A DNA stretch of 64,000 nt from Synanceia verrucosa. Its lineage: Eukaryota > Chordata > Actinopteri > Perciformes > Synanceiidae. The position numbers and the translations under genes are program-made. The stretch spans positions 145,001 through 209,000 of the forward strand of contig CM056555.1 in assembly GCA_029721515.1 (NCBI GenBank), given 5' to 3'. The notes under the pieces were generated by a model. It had not been told where the DNA came from. It saw nothing but the letters and a program-made list of their open reading frames with translations, and did not search any database. Positions 1-13,700 of this stretch are shown here, piece after piece. Position 1 is the first letter of the stretch. Each line of letters opens with the position of its first letter.

Positions 1-130
1 TTTGCTCTCTAATCTCGATCGTCTCCACTTCCTGTTTTGATCTCTGTGGTGTATACCGTCTCTTTATGCTCTGACTACATCTCCCAGAAGCCCCAGTATT
101 ACTCACAGGCTGTGTGAGAGCATGGTCAGC
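1..130 (+). repeat. Dispersed repeat family A, copy 1 (truncated by window edge)
   Basis: The block starting tttgctctctaatctcgatc is repeated near 14.8 kb on the same strand and near 53.9 kb on the opposite strand, with high identity over about 100-150 bp. No coding capacity or terminal repeats were seen. It is probably a non-autonomous interspersed element of unknown class, here inside a kcnh1 intron. Confidence 0.7.
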
Positions 131-1312
131 GACCCGCTGCCAAAAAAAACACTTTAACATGTTTATACATCTTTGGCACTCAATAAATTAAAAAGATGAG
201 GAAATGCATGAAATATCAACAAGAATATTCTACCTCTAAAGTCAAAGAAACTATAAAAGAAAGAAACTATATAAGCCATAAAGACTTAAATAAATTGGCA
301 ATTAAATCAGACAGACTGTATTTTTTAAAATCTGGAAACAGATCACAAGAATGGAGGAAAACTGTTGTTGTTTATTTCTTCTTTTATTACAGTTTTTTTC
401 TTTTAAGGCTTTTCATTTACCTCTGTAGGCGTGTGTTGGTCCTGCACGTGTTGCATTGTGTTTCATAATAATCTGCTGCCTCCTTTGACCAACGAGCTGT
501 GGAAATATAAATATCCTCATGGCTCATTGTTTTAGACAATAAAAATGAAATGTGTGAAGTGCACTTCACTGGAAAAACACCAGCAGGCGTCATGTCAAGT
601 TCCTCTGCTGTAATTATCTGTGACGAAGCTTTCCATTAACCACACAGAGAGATGAGCTAATCCATTATCAGGGCAGTTCACTGGGGTACTGCTGGTTGTA
701 CTCGACACAACGACTCTTGTCAGATTGAGATACTTTATTCTTAAAGTTCTTTATGAGTAATAATTACACTGAAATTAAACCATTTTAATTTTCATCAGCT
801 GAGTTTTTTGTTTTCAGTGTTGCCATACTGGTTCATAATTCAAACGCTGATATTTAGTTTAATTTTTGTCATTGTGTAGTTTTTTGTTGTTTAATTACTG
901 GAATAAATAACTGGTATAAATAGAACAAACTGATGAAAATGTCAAATATTTGAAGTTGTATTCTGTAAAATAAATGCATCAAAAATCAAAGGAAAATCAG
1001 ATCTTAGATCAGATCTGGTCCAGGTTTCTTTTTCTTCATGATTCACTTAAATTTTTAAATATTACAAACAGTTAAACTATGCCATAGCCGAGTTTATTAA
1101 CCAGTTGATGGAAACTAATCTACATTCCTTGTTTGGGAAATTTAGCTTAAACTTTGTTTGGCAGTTCAACGTTGTTATTTTATTTGTTAAGTTTGAGGAT
1201 TTTTTAGCTCAGACTGCAACAGATTTTGGTTGAATTGGATCTCTATGAGGATTTGGTCACTTCATGAAGTCAGAACTCTATGATCAGACCACACTGTTAT
1301 ATTTTGTCTCAG
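131..1312 (+). other. kcnh1 intron sequence upstream of the first visible exon
   Basis: AT-rich intronic sequence. I see no exon or RNA gene; the short open frames lack coding character. Confidence 0.6.
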
Positions 1313-1705
1313 GTTCTCCAGCTCGGCTCGGACATCTTGCCACAGTACAAACAGGAAACCCCAAAGACGCCGCCGCACATCATCCTGCACTACTGCCTTT
1401 TTAAGACCACGTGGGACTGGGTCATTCTCATCCTCACCTTCTACACCGCCATCATGGTGCCCTACAACGTCTCCTTCAAGACCAAGCAGAACAACGTCAC
1501 CTGGCTGGTGGTGGACAGCATCGTGGATGTCATCTTCCTCGTCGACATTGTCCTCAACTTCCACACAACCTTCGTCGGCCCGGCCGGGGAGGTCATCTCT
1601 GACCCAAAACTCATCCGCATGAACTACGTCAAGACCTGGTTTGTCATTGACCTGCTGTCCTGTCTTCCTTATGATGTCATCAACGCCTTCGAGAACGTTG
1701 ACGAG
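1313..1705 (+). CDS. kcnh1: kcnh1 exon: S1-S3 of the voltage sensor
   Basis: The acceptor tttgtctcag precedes GTT, and the donor gtcagt follows GAG. The 393 nt are 131 whole codons (phase 0 to 0). It starts at VLQLGSDILPQY, then S1 (WDWVILILTFYTAIMV), S2 (VDSIVDVIFLVDIVLNF) with its acidic residues, and S3 (WFVIDLLSCLPYDVI), ending ENVDE just before S4. This junction is the one expected before GISSLFSS in vertebrate KCNH1/5. Confidence 0.95.
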
Positions 1706-4700
1706 GTCAGTGGACTTTTATTCATCTCTCAGATACAAAACAGCTTCTTTAGATGATTCAAATGCAGATCATACAGGCTGTGTTACAGAGAAATGAGTCA
1801 ACTGATCAGAATCAGAATCTGAAAAGTAGGTTTGCACATGCAAGGCATTTGGTGCATAACAATATTTCTGGAAATTCAAGATACATGCAATGAATATGTG
1901 CATGTCGGGATGCAGTGAAGATTTTGATTAATGTAAAGCATAATATCAGATGTGTATCAGTTGACGCACACAGGATGTGTTATGCAGACAGACAGCCATC
2001 ACTGTGCGTTATAATAATTATTTGCACTGCTGATTCATCTGATAATCGACAGGTTGTTTTAGTCAGATCCTCAAAAATCCAAATTTAAGTTATTTGAATA
2101 TTATAAAATTGTGCATTCATGACTGTCAAATTCAATTTCAAAACTTATGAAATCTATTTTGAATGTGAATCAAAAATATTGCCTTTTTCGTCAAAAGTCA
2201 TAAAAGGTTCAGTAATTTTGGACTGAATTTTCTGGGCTGAAGTATTTTGGTTAAGTTTAGGTTTCAAATATATGTGTTGAGTCAAACCAACAGTGAATAT
2301 CAGGATCAGGATTTTTGTCCAGTTTTGATGCATAATAATGAATAAAGTAAGAGGAAGTACTGCAAAAGTCAAGAAATAACTAGCAAATAAAAAATAAATA
2401 AACAAAATGTGAAATATTGGTTTTGTTTTGTTTGATTAAAACTATAGTGAGTAGCTTAGTGACAAACATGGAACTATATATTCACATTTTTAAAGATTTA
2501 AGTCAGAAAGTCTTAAGAGATGGATTAAGACATTGCAGGTCACTTCATGGGATTGGTGGACAACGACATGCATTTTTAATGTTAAAAAACAACCGTATGT
2601 GCAGACATGAAAACAGTGCATGTGTGAGGCCCTGAGAGTGGATTTCATGTCTCTGCAGTTTTTAGGAGGGTGCTTGGTAAAATAGCAGTAATGTAAATGA
2701 TTAAAGATGTGAAAGTGAACTGCGGTGCAGCCACAGTCCATCCAGCTGAGGCATGAAATTAAAGACGACGCAGCGTGACTGCAGGAGTCTAATCAACATG
2801 ATGGAGTGGACTGTTTTACAGTCATCCAATGACTTCACGGCATGTAATGACTTCCTCTGTAGGTGCAGAGAGAAAGGTCATGACTGAACTGCTGACGTGT
2901 CACAAATGCAAAACCTCAACATATTTTTAATCTACAGTATATTTAAAGTGCTCAGTGCTGATGGTAGAGAGGGTCTTCACTTTGTCTTCAGCTGCCTACA
3001 GATCTGTTTAAAGATGGCTGACACCATCCTGAATCAGAAACACTTCACACAAATATATTTTGTTCATAGTTCCCCCAAAACACATCTAAACTTCAAACTT
3101 ATTTTGTGCTAAACATCAGTGGGGGAGACTGGACTTACTTTAGCATCTAAAAACAAATTACTCTGAATAACCTTCAGACCATCTTCTGAGATTTTTGTCT
3201 ATTAAATTTATTAAACATGTAAAATTGACTTGTTGTGGTACGTTTATAACATAATATCGACACAGTATTTCACCTGCAGGTGTGTTTATGACTCTGTAAT
3301 GAGCAGGAATTATTTATTTGGAAGAAATTGAAGGCTTGCTAATAACCCTTAATTCAACTTCATCTCTTTAACTTTATTTTTTTTGTTTAGGTTTTGGCTT
3401 GAGACAAATAAATTCATGAATAAATAGTAGTCCATAGTGAGTCTCTAAACTATTTGCTCTTTTATCTTCGTAAACCAGAAAAGATCAGAGCATAAATGTA
3501 CAGCTCTGATATCTTTCATGAGAACAGTTTCAGTTAAATCACGGCAGAATTTAATGAAGTTCTGTGTCTGTCAGTTTTTCAGATGTCTCATTTTAATCCC
3601 ACCGACAGGATATAAAGACTATAAATGGCATAAATCTTTCCTTTGTTGAATGTCTGAAAGCTCCCCTTTGAGTTTCTATTTACATTCAACAAAGCAAACC
3701 TGTTCCTTCCTCATATAATATTTGCAAAGCTGATTTGTTAAATATAAATCCTGCAAGAGATGAGAGGAAATTTATTTTGGCGGAATTCTTTCCGTTATAT
3801 AGCTGTACAGTGGACAGCTGGCAGGACGTGAAGGGATGGAGACACATTAAGTGTCTTTAGCCCCTGTCTCACCAAGACTCTCCACAAAAGATTCATTTAA
3901 AGATAACGAGGAAACAGTTTGTATTTTTAAAGTCTGACAGTGACACAATGACAGTGACACTGTTATTAATACCCTCCGATCAGTATAGTTTGATATGTAT
4001 GTTGAGAGCAATGTAACTTGATCATTATGTTGGGATAACTATCAAAAAAAAAACTGTAACTGAAATCAAAACACAATTTTCATTGTTTTGAAAAAAATTA
4101 TGAAACATAAAAGCCCGAGGCGACCATGATCTCCACAGAATAATTATCTTTGTCAAAGCAGGAAAACAAAGCTTGTTATGTCCTTAGATAATGATGTCGT
4201 GATCACTGGAAAACAAAAGCTGTAGAAATGATCATATCCTGTCCTGTGTGGGCTTCCGTAGAGAAGAGAAAAACAAAGTTGTTGAGTGATGAGAGATGAA
4301 GTGTTGGGGGATTTGACCCCTCGCTTCAGCCCATCAGAGTGAAGTGAATTAAACCTTTTCATTCTGCCTCTGGTTACGCCGTTGGTGCTCATCATCACTG
4401 AGCCCCAGCTGATGGAAGAGCAGTACATTGTGGGTGTTTCCCCAGTGAGGAAACAGCGTTGTTGATGAGTGGAAGTGAAGGGGCGGCTGAGTGGTCAGAT
4501 GAGAGACAGACGAGTCAAACATGGAGAGGATGTGGAGCTGCTGCATGTTTCATACATGTTTATAAATCTTTCATAGAGACTTTAAAAGCACTGATGGAGA
4601 GTGGAGGAGAGTATGTTTAATATGACAACTGACCTCAGTCAAAAAGCAGTCAAATAAATCCACTCGTGTATCTGACTTTATACCATAACCTCTGCAGATG

Positions 4701-7700
4701 TGGACGAGCTGGATTCATTTATGTGACCACCAACAAATAAAGACACTGATATTTTTGGTATTGTCATGAATCTGAATGTAAAAATTAACAGTTTAAGTTT
4801 TAAAATGACCCCTATTACACCATGCATTATGGTAGTCAAATATATGATGAAAATAACACATAAAGCTTTGGGAGCTACTGTATTTTGGTTAGAGACAAGC
4901 CACTACTATGTTACTTAGCAGTAAACAGTGCCACTGACTCCTCAGAAGCAGGAAACATGAGCTGAGAACTCAGACCATCAGTGCTGCTCCTCTTCAGGAT
5001 GTAATGAGACCTGTCAATCACACTGTAGCCACGCCCCAAAGCTTCATGTGTTATTTCACCATATATTAGACCATAATTCAGGAACTGAACATCCTGACGT
5101 ATTAAAACATTATTTAAACTAAGCATTCAGACCATAAACCCATAGTTATAGTGTTTACAGAGGTAATACAGCAGGAGAGAAAATGATCGTTTTCCCATAG
5201 ACTTCAATACAAACTGACTTCTTTTTGAAAGCACCAGTATCGCCCCCTGCTGGCCGCTGGAGAGAATGAAGGTTTATTTACTTCCTGTGGGCTTCATTGA
5301 ACAGACCCCGCTGTTGCCCACTGGTCCTGATACACTGTAAATAAAATATATGTGTAGCTGTGAGTTTATTACTAATTCTCATATTATTTTGTCAGTATTA
5401 TAATTGTAAGGGCCTCTCTGGGCTCCTGTCAATCATGGACCCCTTGAATCCATACCAATATACCCTCCCCCTCTCTATTTATGTAAAATGGTTCAGTCCA
5501 GCTGCTTGTCAGACAGCCTGCAGAGTGCTAACAGATAGCGACTTAGCTAGTGGAGGAGGAGACGGCAAGATGTCTAAAAAGTCAGAGAGTTTAAAAAAAA
5601 AAAAGTTCAGACAGGAGAAAGAAATGAAGAGTGGACAGTTTGTCACCAGTTCTTTCATAGGTAAGGTGGGTCTGTTAGTGGTTCATGTGATGGAAAGTTC
5701 TGGAACATTAGCCTGTTAGCTAGTCCTAGCTGTGTCCATAGTTTATAAGCTAGCTCACTTTTCTCCACATATTAGTTCATATTTCTGAAGAAAACTCTGC
5801 ATTTATTCATTCAGTGCTTCCTCTACCAAGTAACCATTGTTCTTTTCATAAGTATGGGAATTATAGTCAAAAATATCACTAAACTACAGAGTTTTATTTA
5901 AAACGGTGTCAAAATCTTCCACTGAGGGGACCAGTAACATTTCTTTTCATGGGGCTAAAATCTCTGCATACTTTATGCAGCCTCACATGGAGTCAGAGTA
6001 TATGTACTAGAAAAAGCACGTAGGGCACTGCCCTGATCAATAAATTAACTGAATAACCAACCAGCCAGTCAATTAGTCAGTCAATCAATCAATAAATAAA
6101 TCAATAAATTGAACACTAAGCAGTTGTCATTATCATACAGAAACTTCCTGTATTTTATAGTGATTAACTTTTTTTTTTTATCCAACATTCATTTTTTCCC
6201 TCTTCCTCCTCCTCTTCCTCTCCAGGGGATCAGCAGTCTCTTCAGTTCTCTCAAAGTGGTCCGTCTGCTGCGTTTGGGTCGGGTCGCCAGGAAGCTGGAC
6301 CACTACATCGAGTACGGTGCTGCCGTACTGGTTTTACTGGTGTGTGTGTTCGGCCTGGCGGCTCATTGGCTGGCCTGCATCTGGTTCAGCATCGGGGACT
6401 ACGAGGTGATCGACGAAGACACCAACAGCGTGAGGATGGACAGCTGGCTGTTCCTGCTGGGGGAGACGGTGGGGACGCCGTACAGGTTCAACGCCTCGGG
6501 TTCGGGCCGCTGGGAGGGGGGGCCCAGCAAAGACTCGGTCTACATCACCTCGCTGTACTTCACCATGACCAGTCTGACCAGTATCGGCTTTGGGAACATC
6601 GCACCAAACACAGATGGAGAGAAGATCTTTGCTGTGGCCATGATGATGATTGGATGTGAGTAATTTCCTCTCAGTTATCGATCTGTGCCAGATGTAAATG
6701 TCCTTTATGTACATGATGGTACTGATTCATGCTCACACTCAGAACTTGAGTTCTGTCAAACCAACATGTCACAGATTCACTCATCTCTGACCTCCATCTC
6801 TTCCTTATTAGCAGAGATCAGTTCAGGAAGCAGCTTCTCTCTTTCAGTCGACAAACGTCACCGGCAGCAGCTCATATCAGCTGTCGCTGATTCAGAGAGT
6901 AACTTGATAACAGGCCAAAATTAAACATGGCTGTTGTCCGGTTAAAGAGCCAGTGTCTGTACGGGTCACAGATAGTTTGTGAGGGGGAGGGGCCACTCTG
7001 TGACGCCGCTGTACAACCGTGAGTGTTTCTGTAGAGTGGAACGTTGAATTCATATCAGATGATTTTGAAGCAGGGCTGTCAGGAGAAGCATCTAGTCACC
7101 TCCCCCTCCCTCCGGTGGGGAGTGCTTGGTTCGCGGGTCTTGCCTCCTGGGCGGCGATGGCCTCCTGCCTTCCCGGGTGTGGGCGGGGGGTGGGGGTTGG
7201 GGATGGGGGTGGATGGTGGGGTGGGTGGGGATGGGCAGGCCCTCGTGTCGCTGGCCCCTTGGGCCTGTCCTGGCCTCCTGGGGAGTGGTGGTTTCTGTCT
7301 CCTCCTGGTCGTTGGATCTGCGTGGTTCTCGGAGGCCCTGGTGGCTCTCTGTGTTTGGCATCATCGGTGCTCCCGCTTCCCTGGGGTGTTGTGAACACCT
7401 GGCCGATCTGGCCATGAGGGGTCGTGGTAGACGCTCTGGGCTTCGGTGTTCTTCACACATGCATGTTTTATCCAGATCTTACCAGCTCCTCCCGAGTCAC
7501 ATTGCTGAGTACTGATGTGAACTGCTAGTATGTGCCAAATCATTCGTCTGACTTCTCGCTAAGCTCATATCTTCTCCACATACTTCTCTCACTTGTGTTC
7601 TCTGTAGCCTACTCTAAACGGCTAGGTCCTCCACAACTCTGGTGTTTAGTACCATTGGGTGTTGGGATGAAGGTGTTAGAGATGACATAGCAGCTTACAC

Positions 7701-10700
7701 ATTTTTAATTCTAATAGCACTGCCTGTCTGTAACCTCCCCTTTTTTGTTTTGTCTTATCTCCCTGTCTGTCATTTATTTCCCCCTCTTGTCACCCAGGTG
7801 TAGCACGTCCCTCTCTGGCTTATAACAGGAAATTCTAATAAATAAAGTAAGATTAGATTCCAGGGAGGGCCGGTGATGGTCACATACAGGCACCAAAAAT
7901 TAATAGCTTTTGCTGCAAGATTAAACATGCATAATCTCATAAAAGGTTGACACTTTTTTGTGGTGTTGAACAATGAGAACAATGCAGACAAAGGAAAAAA
8001 AAAGCATTTAGTCAGACATACGGGATCACAGTGACTCACTCTTTCCTGTGATTGAGCTTTCTGTGTCAATAAATACATCCAGTCAAATGTAATACGGCAG
8101 GTGTTTTAAAGCTGCTTCAGGTAATGTTGAAAACCTACTTTTTTCATGTTGAAAAGCAGATAATGCCTGAAGGAGCACAGATGTTTTTTTTTTTTTTTAC
8201 AGATTATCTGTCTTATGCGCTATTGTAGCATTTTGGCTAACAGTTACTGATCACATCTTTACTGCTCAACGTATCTAAATGAATCATCACTCTCACAGTT
8301 CAAATCTCCAGACCATGTCACACAGACACAAACAACTGTGTGTGAGCTTCAGACCAGGTTTTCACGTCCCAGTTCAACCTCCAGACGTTGGGGGGACTTT
8401 GTCTTTTCTCTGCAAACTGACCGTGACTTCCCACAGTTCCACTGTACATAAACACGAGGAGAAGCAACGTAAGACACAGACAGTCTGTCAATAATTTATT
8501 GATGGTTGACTCAGTCGCCGACACACTGACTCAGATTCAGAGCTCAGATTAAACTCACACTCTGTAGATCAGGGTTCTCACTTTTAATTGATGGACGTTT
8601 TGTGGTGTGAAAAGCAAGATGGCTGGATATTTGAGAGCCTCACAGTTTCATATGTTTCAGTGAAATATTAAAATGAATGAGGAGTTAAGTCAACATATTT
8701 TAGTCTTCAGTCCTTTCAACTCAGCTTTTTAAGAAAGTGACGGCAGTGAATTATAACAAAATAAGGTGTTAGCTGTCATCACAGCACTCAAGCTGCTTTA
8801 AGATCTCACTGTGAGGAGGTGTCCGTCCATCTGTTACACACCGGATATGTTCACCTGTACAGGCCTCTAATGCTAAGTAAATCAAGGCTCAAGGTTCTTC
8901 ATTAGCACCAATGGTACCAATATAAAATAAATAAGACTAAAAATAACAGTGACTCAGCAGACATCACATAATGAGAGAATAATAAAACCATCTACAGAGT
9001 AATTTATAAAAGCCATGGAGTTAATACTAATAACCATAATAAACAATTTGAGAAGTTAAAATACTCTGTGTTTGAACACAACATATTGAGGATGTGTCCT
9101 GTGATGAGAAGACTCTGCCTCAATTTAATGGGCTCACAGGTGGAAACCACTGATCTGCTCATCCATCAGGATATGAAGTCCATCCATTTAAGTTTGACTA
9201 CATACACAATGCAGTGATCAGTGGGTCAAACACAGAAGTGGAAGTGGTTCCAGTTAATTTAACTTTGAATAAAATGCTTCCACATTCATCCAGTCATTTA
9301 AAGTCTGACATAAATATGAAATAGATATGTTATCTTCACCAAGAAACAAGCTAATAATGATGGAGAGACTGAAACACAGAGAGAGGTGACCTTCAGTGAC
9401 CTTCAGTGACAATCAGGTCATTTAGTTTTTTCTATGTGCATCTGCTGAGTCATTGAAACACTCATAACAACATAAATCTGCAGTTTTGGAGCTCAGCAGT
9501 GAGATTGACTGATTGTCATCTTAAAACACTGTTATCAGAGAAAATAATCCACCGCCACTCACGAAGTCTGTTTCAACGCACCTTTAAAGCATGAGAACAC
9601 ATGTATTTCCCTGTTTGAGAGTGGAGAGCTCTCAAACAGGGAAATACATGTGTTATCTGTTATCCGAAGCTGTGAGCTCGCTCTGTTTGGTTTGATTGAC
9701 TCTCTCTCTCTGCTAGGGATGAACGGCTCATAGAAACAGCAAACACCTGATCATGGGTAGATAATTATACCTCAGTCATGACATCATGTGGACACATATA
9801 ACACTCTGTGAGTTTAGATTACACCAGACTTCGGTGGCGACAGATACTGTATTATGCACTTTATTATGTCAGAGCAGAGTTTAATCCACTTTGTTGCTTT
9901 TGTTCATGGTTTTAAGCACTGAACAAAAACACTGTCATGTCGCATTCACAGTAGAATGATTTTATCTATTTGATCTGATTTTAAAATGTCACTACAGCCT
10001 GGAAAGCAGTGCCCATGTCTGTTTACCTGATGGTAAGTGAAATGCCCAGGAGGACGTCAGTTAACAGGCAGTGCTTCATGTGACCCAGGACATACATTTA
10101 TGTACAAAGGAGCGATCTGAGCGTTCGCATCTCAGTGCATCATGACTACCTGTACTTATAGCTGTCCACCAACATGTGGAGAAACACTGACACAACTGCT
10201 GTGACGGTGAAGCTATTTAGTGAACAGTTTGTAGCTGCGCATGTAGTGGTGTGTAACTGAGCACAGTGACCTTTAGGAGCTCTGACTTTTACGTCATTTT
10301 GATTTGATTTTTTTTACTTTATTGTTTGACCTCTGGGCGGCACGGTGGTATAGTGGTTAGCACTATTGCCTCACAGCAAGAAGGTACATCCAAAAACATG
10401 CATGGGGATTAGGTTAACTGGTTAATTTAAATTGACCGTAGGTGTGAATGTGAGTGTGAGTGGTTGTCTGTCTCTATGTGTCCTGTGATGAACTGGACAC
10501 TTGTCCAGGGTGTACCCTGTCTTTCACCCTAAGACAGCTGGGATAGACTCCAGCCCCCCTGACCCTATGAGAGGATAAGAGGGAGAAGATGGATGGATGG
10601 AAGGATGTTTAACCTCTACTGTTGCTGCTGGTCTCTCCTGGAGACCTTGTCCTCACGTTAAGTATTGACCTGTGCAGAGGTACAGCAGGGTCTGGAGGTG

Positions 10701-13700
10701 AGTCAGGTGGCTGTGGTCGTTGACAGACAGTAGTTTGAGTGAAGCTCGTCGGTGTGTTACAGAATCAGAGAGGGCTGTTTGTTACCATCCATCCATCCAT
10801 CCCTCCCTCCCTCCCTCCCTCCATCCATCCATCCCTCTCTCCCTCCATCCATCCATCCATCCCTCCCTCCCTCCCTCCCTCCCTCCATCCATCCATCCAT
10901 CCATCCATCCCTCCCTCCATCCCTCCATCCATCCATCCCTCCCTCCATCCCTCCATCCATCCCTCCCTCCATCCATCCATCCATCCATCCAGGCAGACAG
11001 ACGGACCGTCTCAGCAGCAGCAGCTGTTTCCTCAGTGATGTGATGAGGCCTGATGCTGCGCTGTGCTGTGGTGGAGTTCCTCTCTGAAATATTAACCTTA
11101 CTGTCAGATCAGTTGGACTCAGGTCCTCCCTGCTGCAGTCTGCTCACATCCAGCTGCTCAGCAGGACGCCTGGTTCAATCTCAGAGCTGGAGGTGAGTGA
11201 TCCTGCAGCTCTGCACGCTAATGTCAGGCAATTTTGTGTCTGAGCCATGCGGTGATTTCAGCTGTCTGCAGCTTTACCAGCTGCAATAGAGAGGAAATGA
11301 ATTGGAATCACTGTGGTTATACATTGATCAGGTATAACGTTATCACCACCTGCCGAGTATTGTGATGGTCCCCCTTTTATGCAACTGTACAATATACAAA
11401 GTTACCTGTTTTAAATTTAAAAACTCCAGTTAAAGACAGTCTGTTTCTGTCCTGCTGGCTGTGCAGTCAGTATCACTACTGTCTGTCCACCACTTTGGAC
11501 CAAAGTGAGATTTTTAACAGTGAGGACAGACAGAGACAGTTTGTGGAGGTTTTCCAGAACACCTGCAGGTAAAAGCTTTTCCTCACTGAGCTACAGGATG
11601 AGGAGCTTTAGTGTTGACCATTTGTTTTCTTTGTCGGAAGCTGCCGTCTTGTGTCACATCGGATCTGCGCTGTTAGTCTGGTCTGTTAGATCTCATTCAC
11701 CTCTCAACCTTCATCACCTCCAACAAGACTCACACCATCTTTGACTTTAAACAACTGGAAGACAACTTGCTTTATGCTTTACCAGGTATTTATTACTTGT
11801 AAATGACACAGAATGTATGACTGATTAATAATAATTATTGAAAATAGATCAGGAGGTGAAAGAGTGTCCAGCGAAAGTAAACTTGTGTCCCAGTTTTTGC
11901 TTCTTGTTTGTGAGCGTTTGGTTCTGCAGAGATTCATCCTGTTCTGACAGTTTGTCCCTCTGGGGCTCCTGTAATGACACTGTGCTGGGACTGTGCGGAG
12001 GGTGCAGTCTGGGTAGACCTTTTTGGTTTCCTATTTAGATTCACAAGAAACACTGAAAGAAGCTGGGTTTTGGATTAACCCCCTCCCCTCACTCACCCTC
12101 CTGTCAGCTTCCTGGGCCTCAAAGTGGCTGAGAGCCACTGGAGGCTGATGGAAAGCGGTTGCTATGACAGCCAGCATCCTGGATCCAGGATGAGAGTTTG
12201 GGTCATTAGCATAGCAAGTGTGAGTGTTGTAATGCCTACCGTGACGTATCAGGACGGGAACTGAGAGGAAGGACAGAAATAGCTGGTCCATTTTCTTTCC
12301 AGAGCATCCTCTGTCTGCGCTCAGAGAGACCAGACCAGTGACACCAGGCCATTCATTATCAAAATTAGTGGTTATCTCCTGCAGTAAATCAAAGTAAAAA
12401 TAAAGTTAATTTGTTTAGTTTTCTCTGTAAAGTTTTATCTGCTGAGATGTATTTCGTCTTGTTGTGGCTCTTTGGACTAACGTTACGAGGAAAACAGTGT
12501 AAATGAAGGCACACTGAGCGACCTTCCTGCAGCTTTTTTAGATTAGACATTTCAAACTTGTCTCTGAGTTTGACTGAAAGTAAACACAGTTTACTCAATA
12601 ACATTTTTTTTTATTCCTTATATTGACAAATAAGTCATTGTACAGAACCTGTGCTTGTGTCCAGTGTTGTCTAAATACAAATGTAAATGTTATTAATATA
12701 TACAGCCCTTTACCTTTCAGTTAACTAAAGTGCTTTACAGAACACAGTAAATAAAAGCAATAAAATGGAATAAAATAAAATAGAATTAAAATAAAATAAA
12801 AGTGCATGCACCAGCACTGTCTCTAAATAAAATACAGGCTGAAAAAATATGATTAAAATCACAAATCATCTAATCAGAGAATGAATTGGAACGATTTTGG
12901 ATCTGATAAGATATTCAGTGATAAAATTGTGATGAAAATAATATGCAAATAGGTAAAAGGATGCTTCATGATTGATGGTGATCAAGGGCAGTTCAAGAAA
13001 CGTATTGGAATATTGTTTAAGAGTAATGTTAGAAGTTAGTCTGTCCTGTTTGCTTAGATTGTCCTGGTTGCTTCATTGATTGCTGGGTTTAGACATCTGT
13101 TTGTGGGTAAAATAATGAAGCTGTGAGCTGCTGAACAAACTCTGGCTCTCTGTGTGCATCCTCTCAGCGGTGAACCTCCAGGCCTTGGCTCTGGTTCTGG
13201 ACCTTCTGTTGCTGGTTCAGCGGTAGCTCGGCGCCAACTGCCATGCTATAACCTCGATGAAGGACACTGCGACTCTGACACTTCCTGTCAGGGTGTTCAC
13301 ACTGGATGACGGCAGGTTTCTGCTGCTGGTGGATGGGGTCGGTATTGATCCGCTGACCCTGGGTCCATACTGCTGACAGGCTGCAAGGGAGAAGAGCTGA
13401 GTTAGGGATGGGCTGCAGCAGTTTGTATTGATGAGCTGAAACACTAACAGTTAATCTGTCAATAGACAGAGTCACGTCTGACCTATCATGTCAGCTCTCA
13501 GACTGATATTTCAGGGCACAAATGATCCATAAAGGAATAAAAAACGATTTATTTTGTCAAAGGACTGTTGCACAGTCACTCATCAGTGTTGCACCAAGAA
13601 GTGGAAAAAAAAGGAGTGAAAATAAAAGATGGGATGTAAAAATCTAAGAGGAGATTAACCTGTTTGGAGCATTTCAACTTAGCTGCATTAGTCACAGATA

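Larger units (their letters stand above)
1706..6225 (+). other. kcnh1 intron (4.5 kb)
   Basis: Mostly AT-rich unique sequence. A block at about 5150-5300 looks like a dispersed repeat and contains a CTCF-like site. An orphan exon-like segment lies at 5570-5660. A degenerate tcaa/ataa simple repeat lies at about 6070-6105, shortly before the next exon. Confidence 0.6.

Noticed and set aside
6334..6714. Minus-strand frame opposite the kcnh1 pore exon
   Set aside because: Shadow of a real coding exon with high third-position GC.
7019..7515. Several overlapping frames of about 120 residues in the GC-rich block
   Set aside because: G-rich composition suppresses stops in all frames; no domain or splice support.
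10720..11087. Overlapping frames on both strands reading HPS-PPS and MDGW repeats
   Set aside because: Produced by the ccatccatccctcc simple repeat; no coding evidence.
13164..13475. A gene on the minus strand at 13.2-13.5 kb
   Set aside because: Two overlapping frames of similar length, no splice context and no recognised domain; perhaps a retroelement relic.
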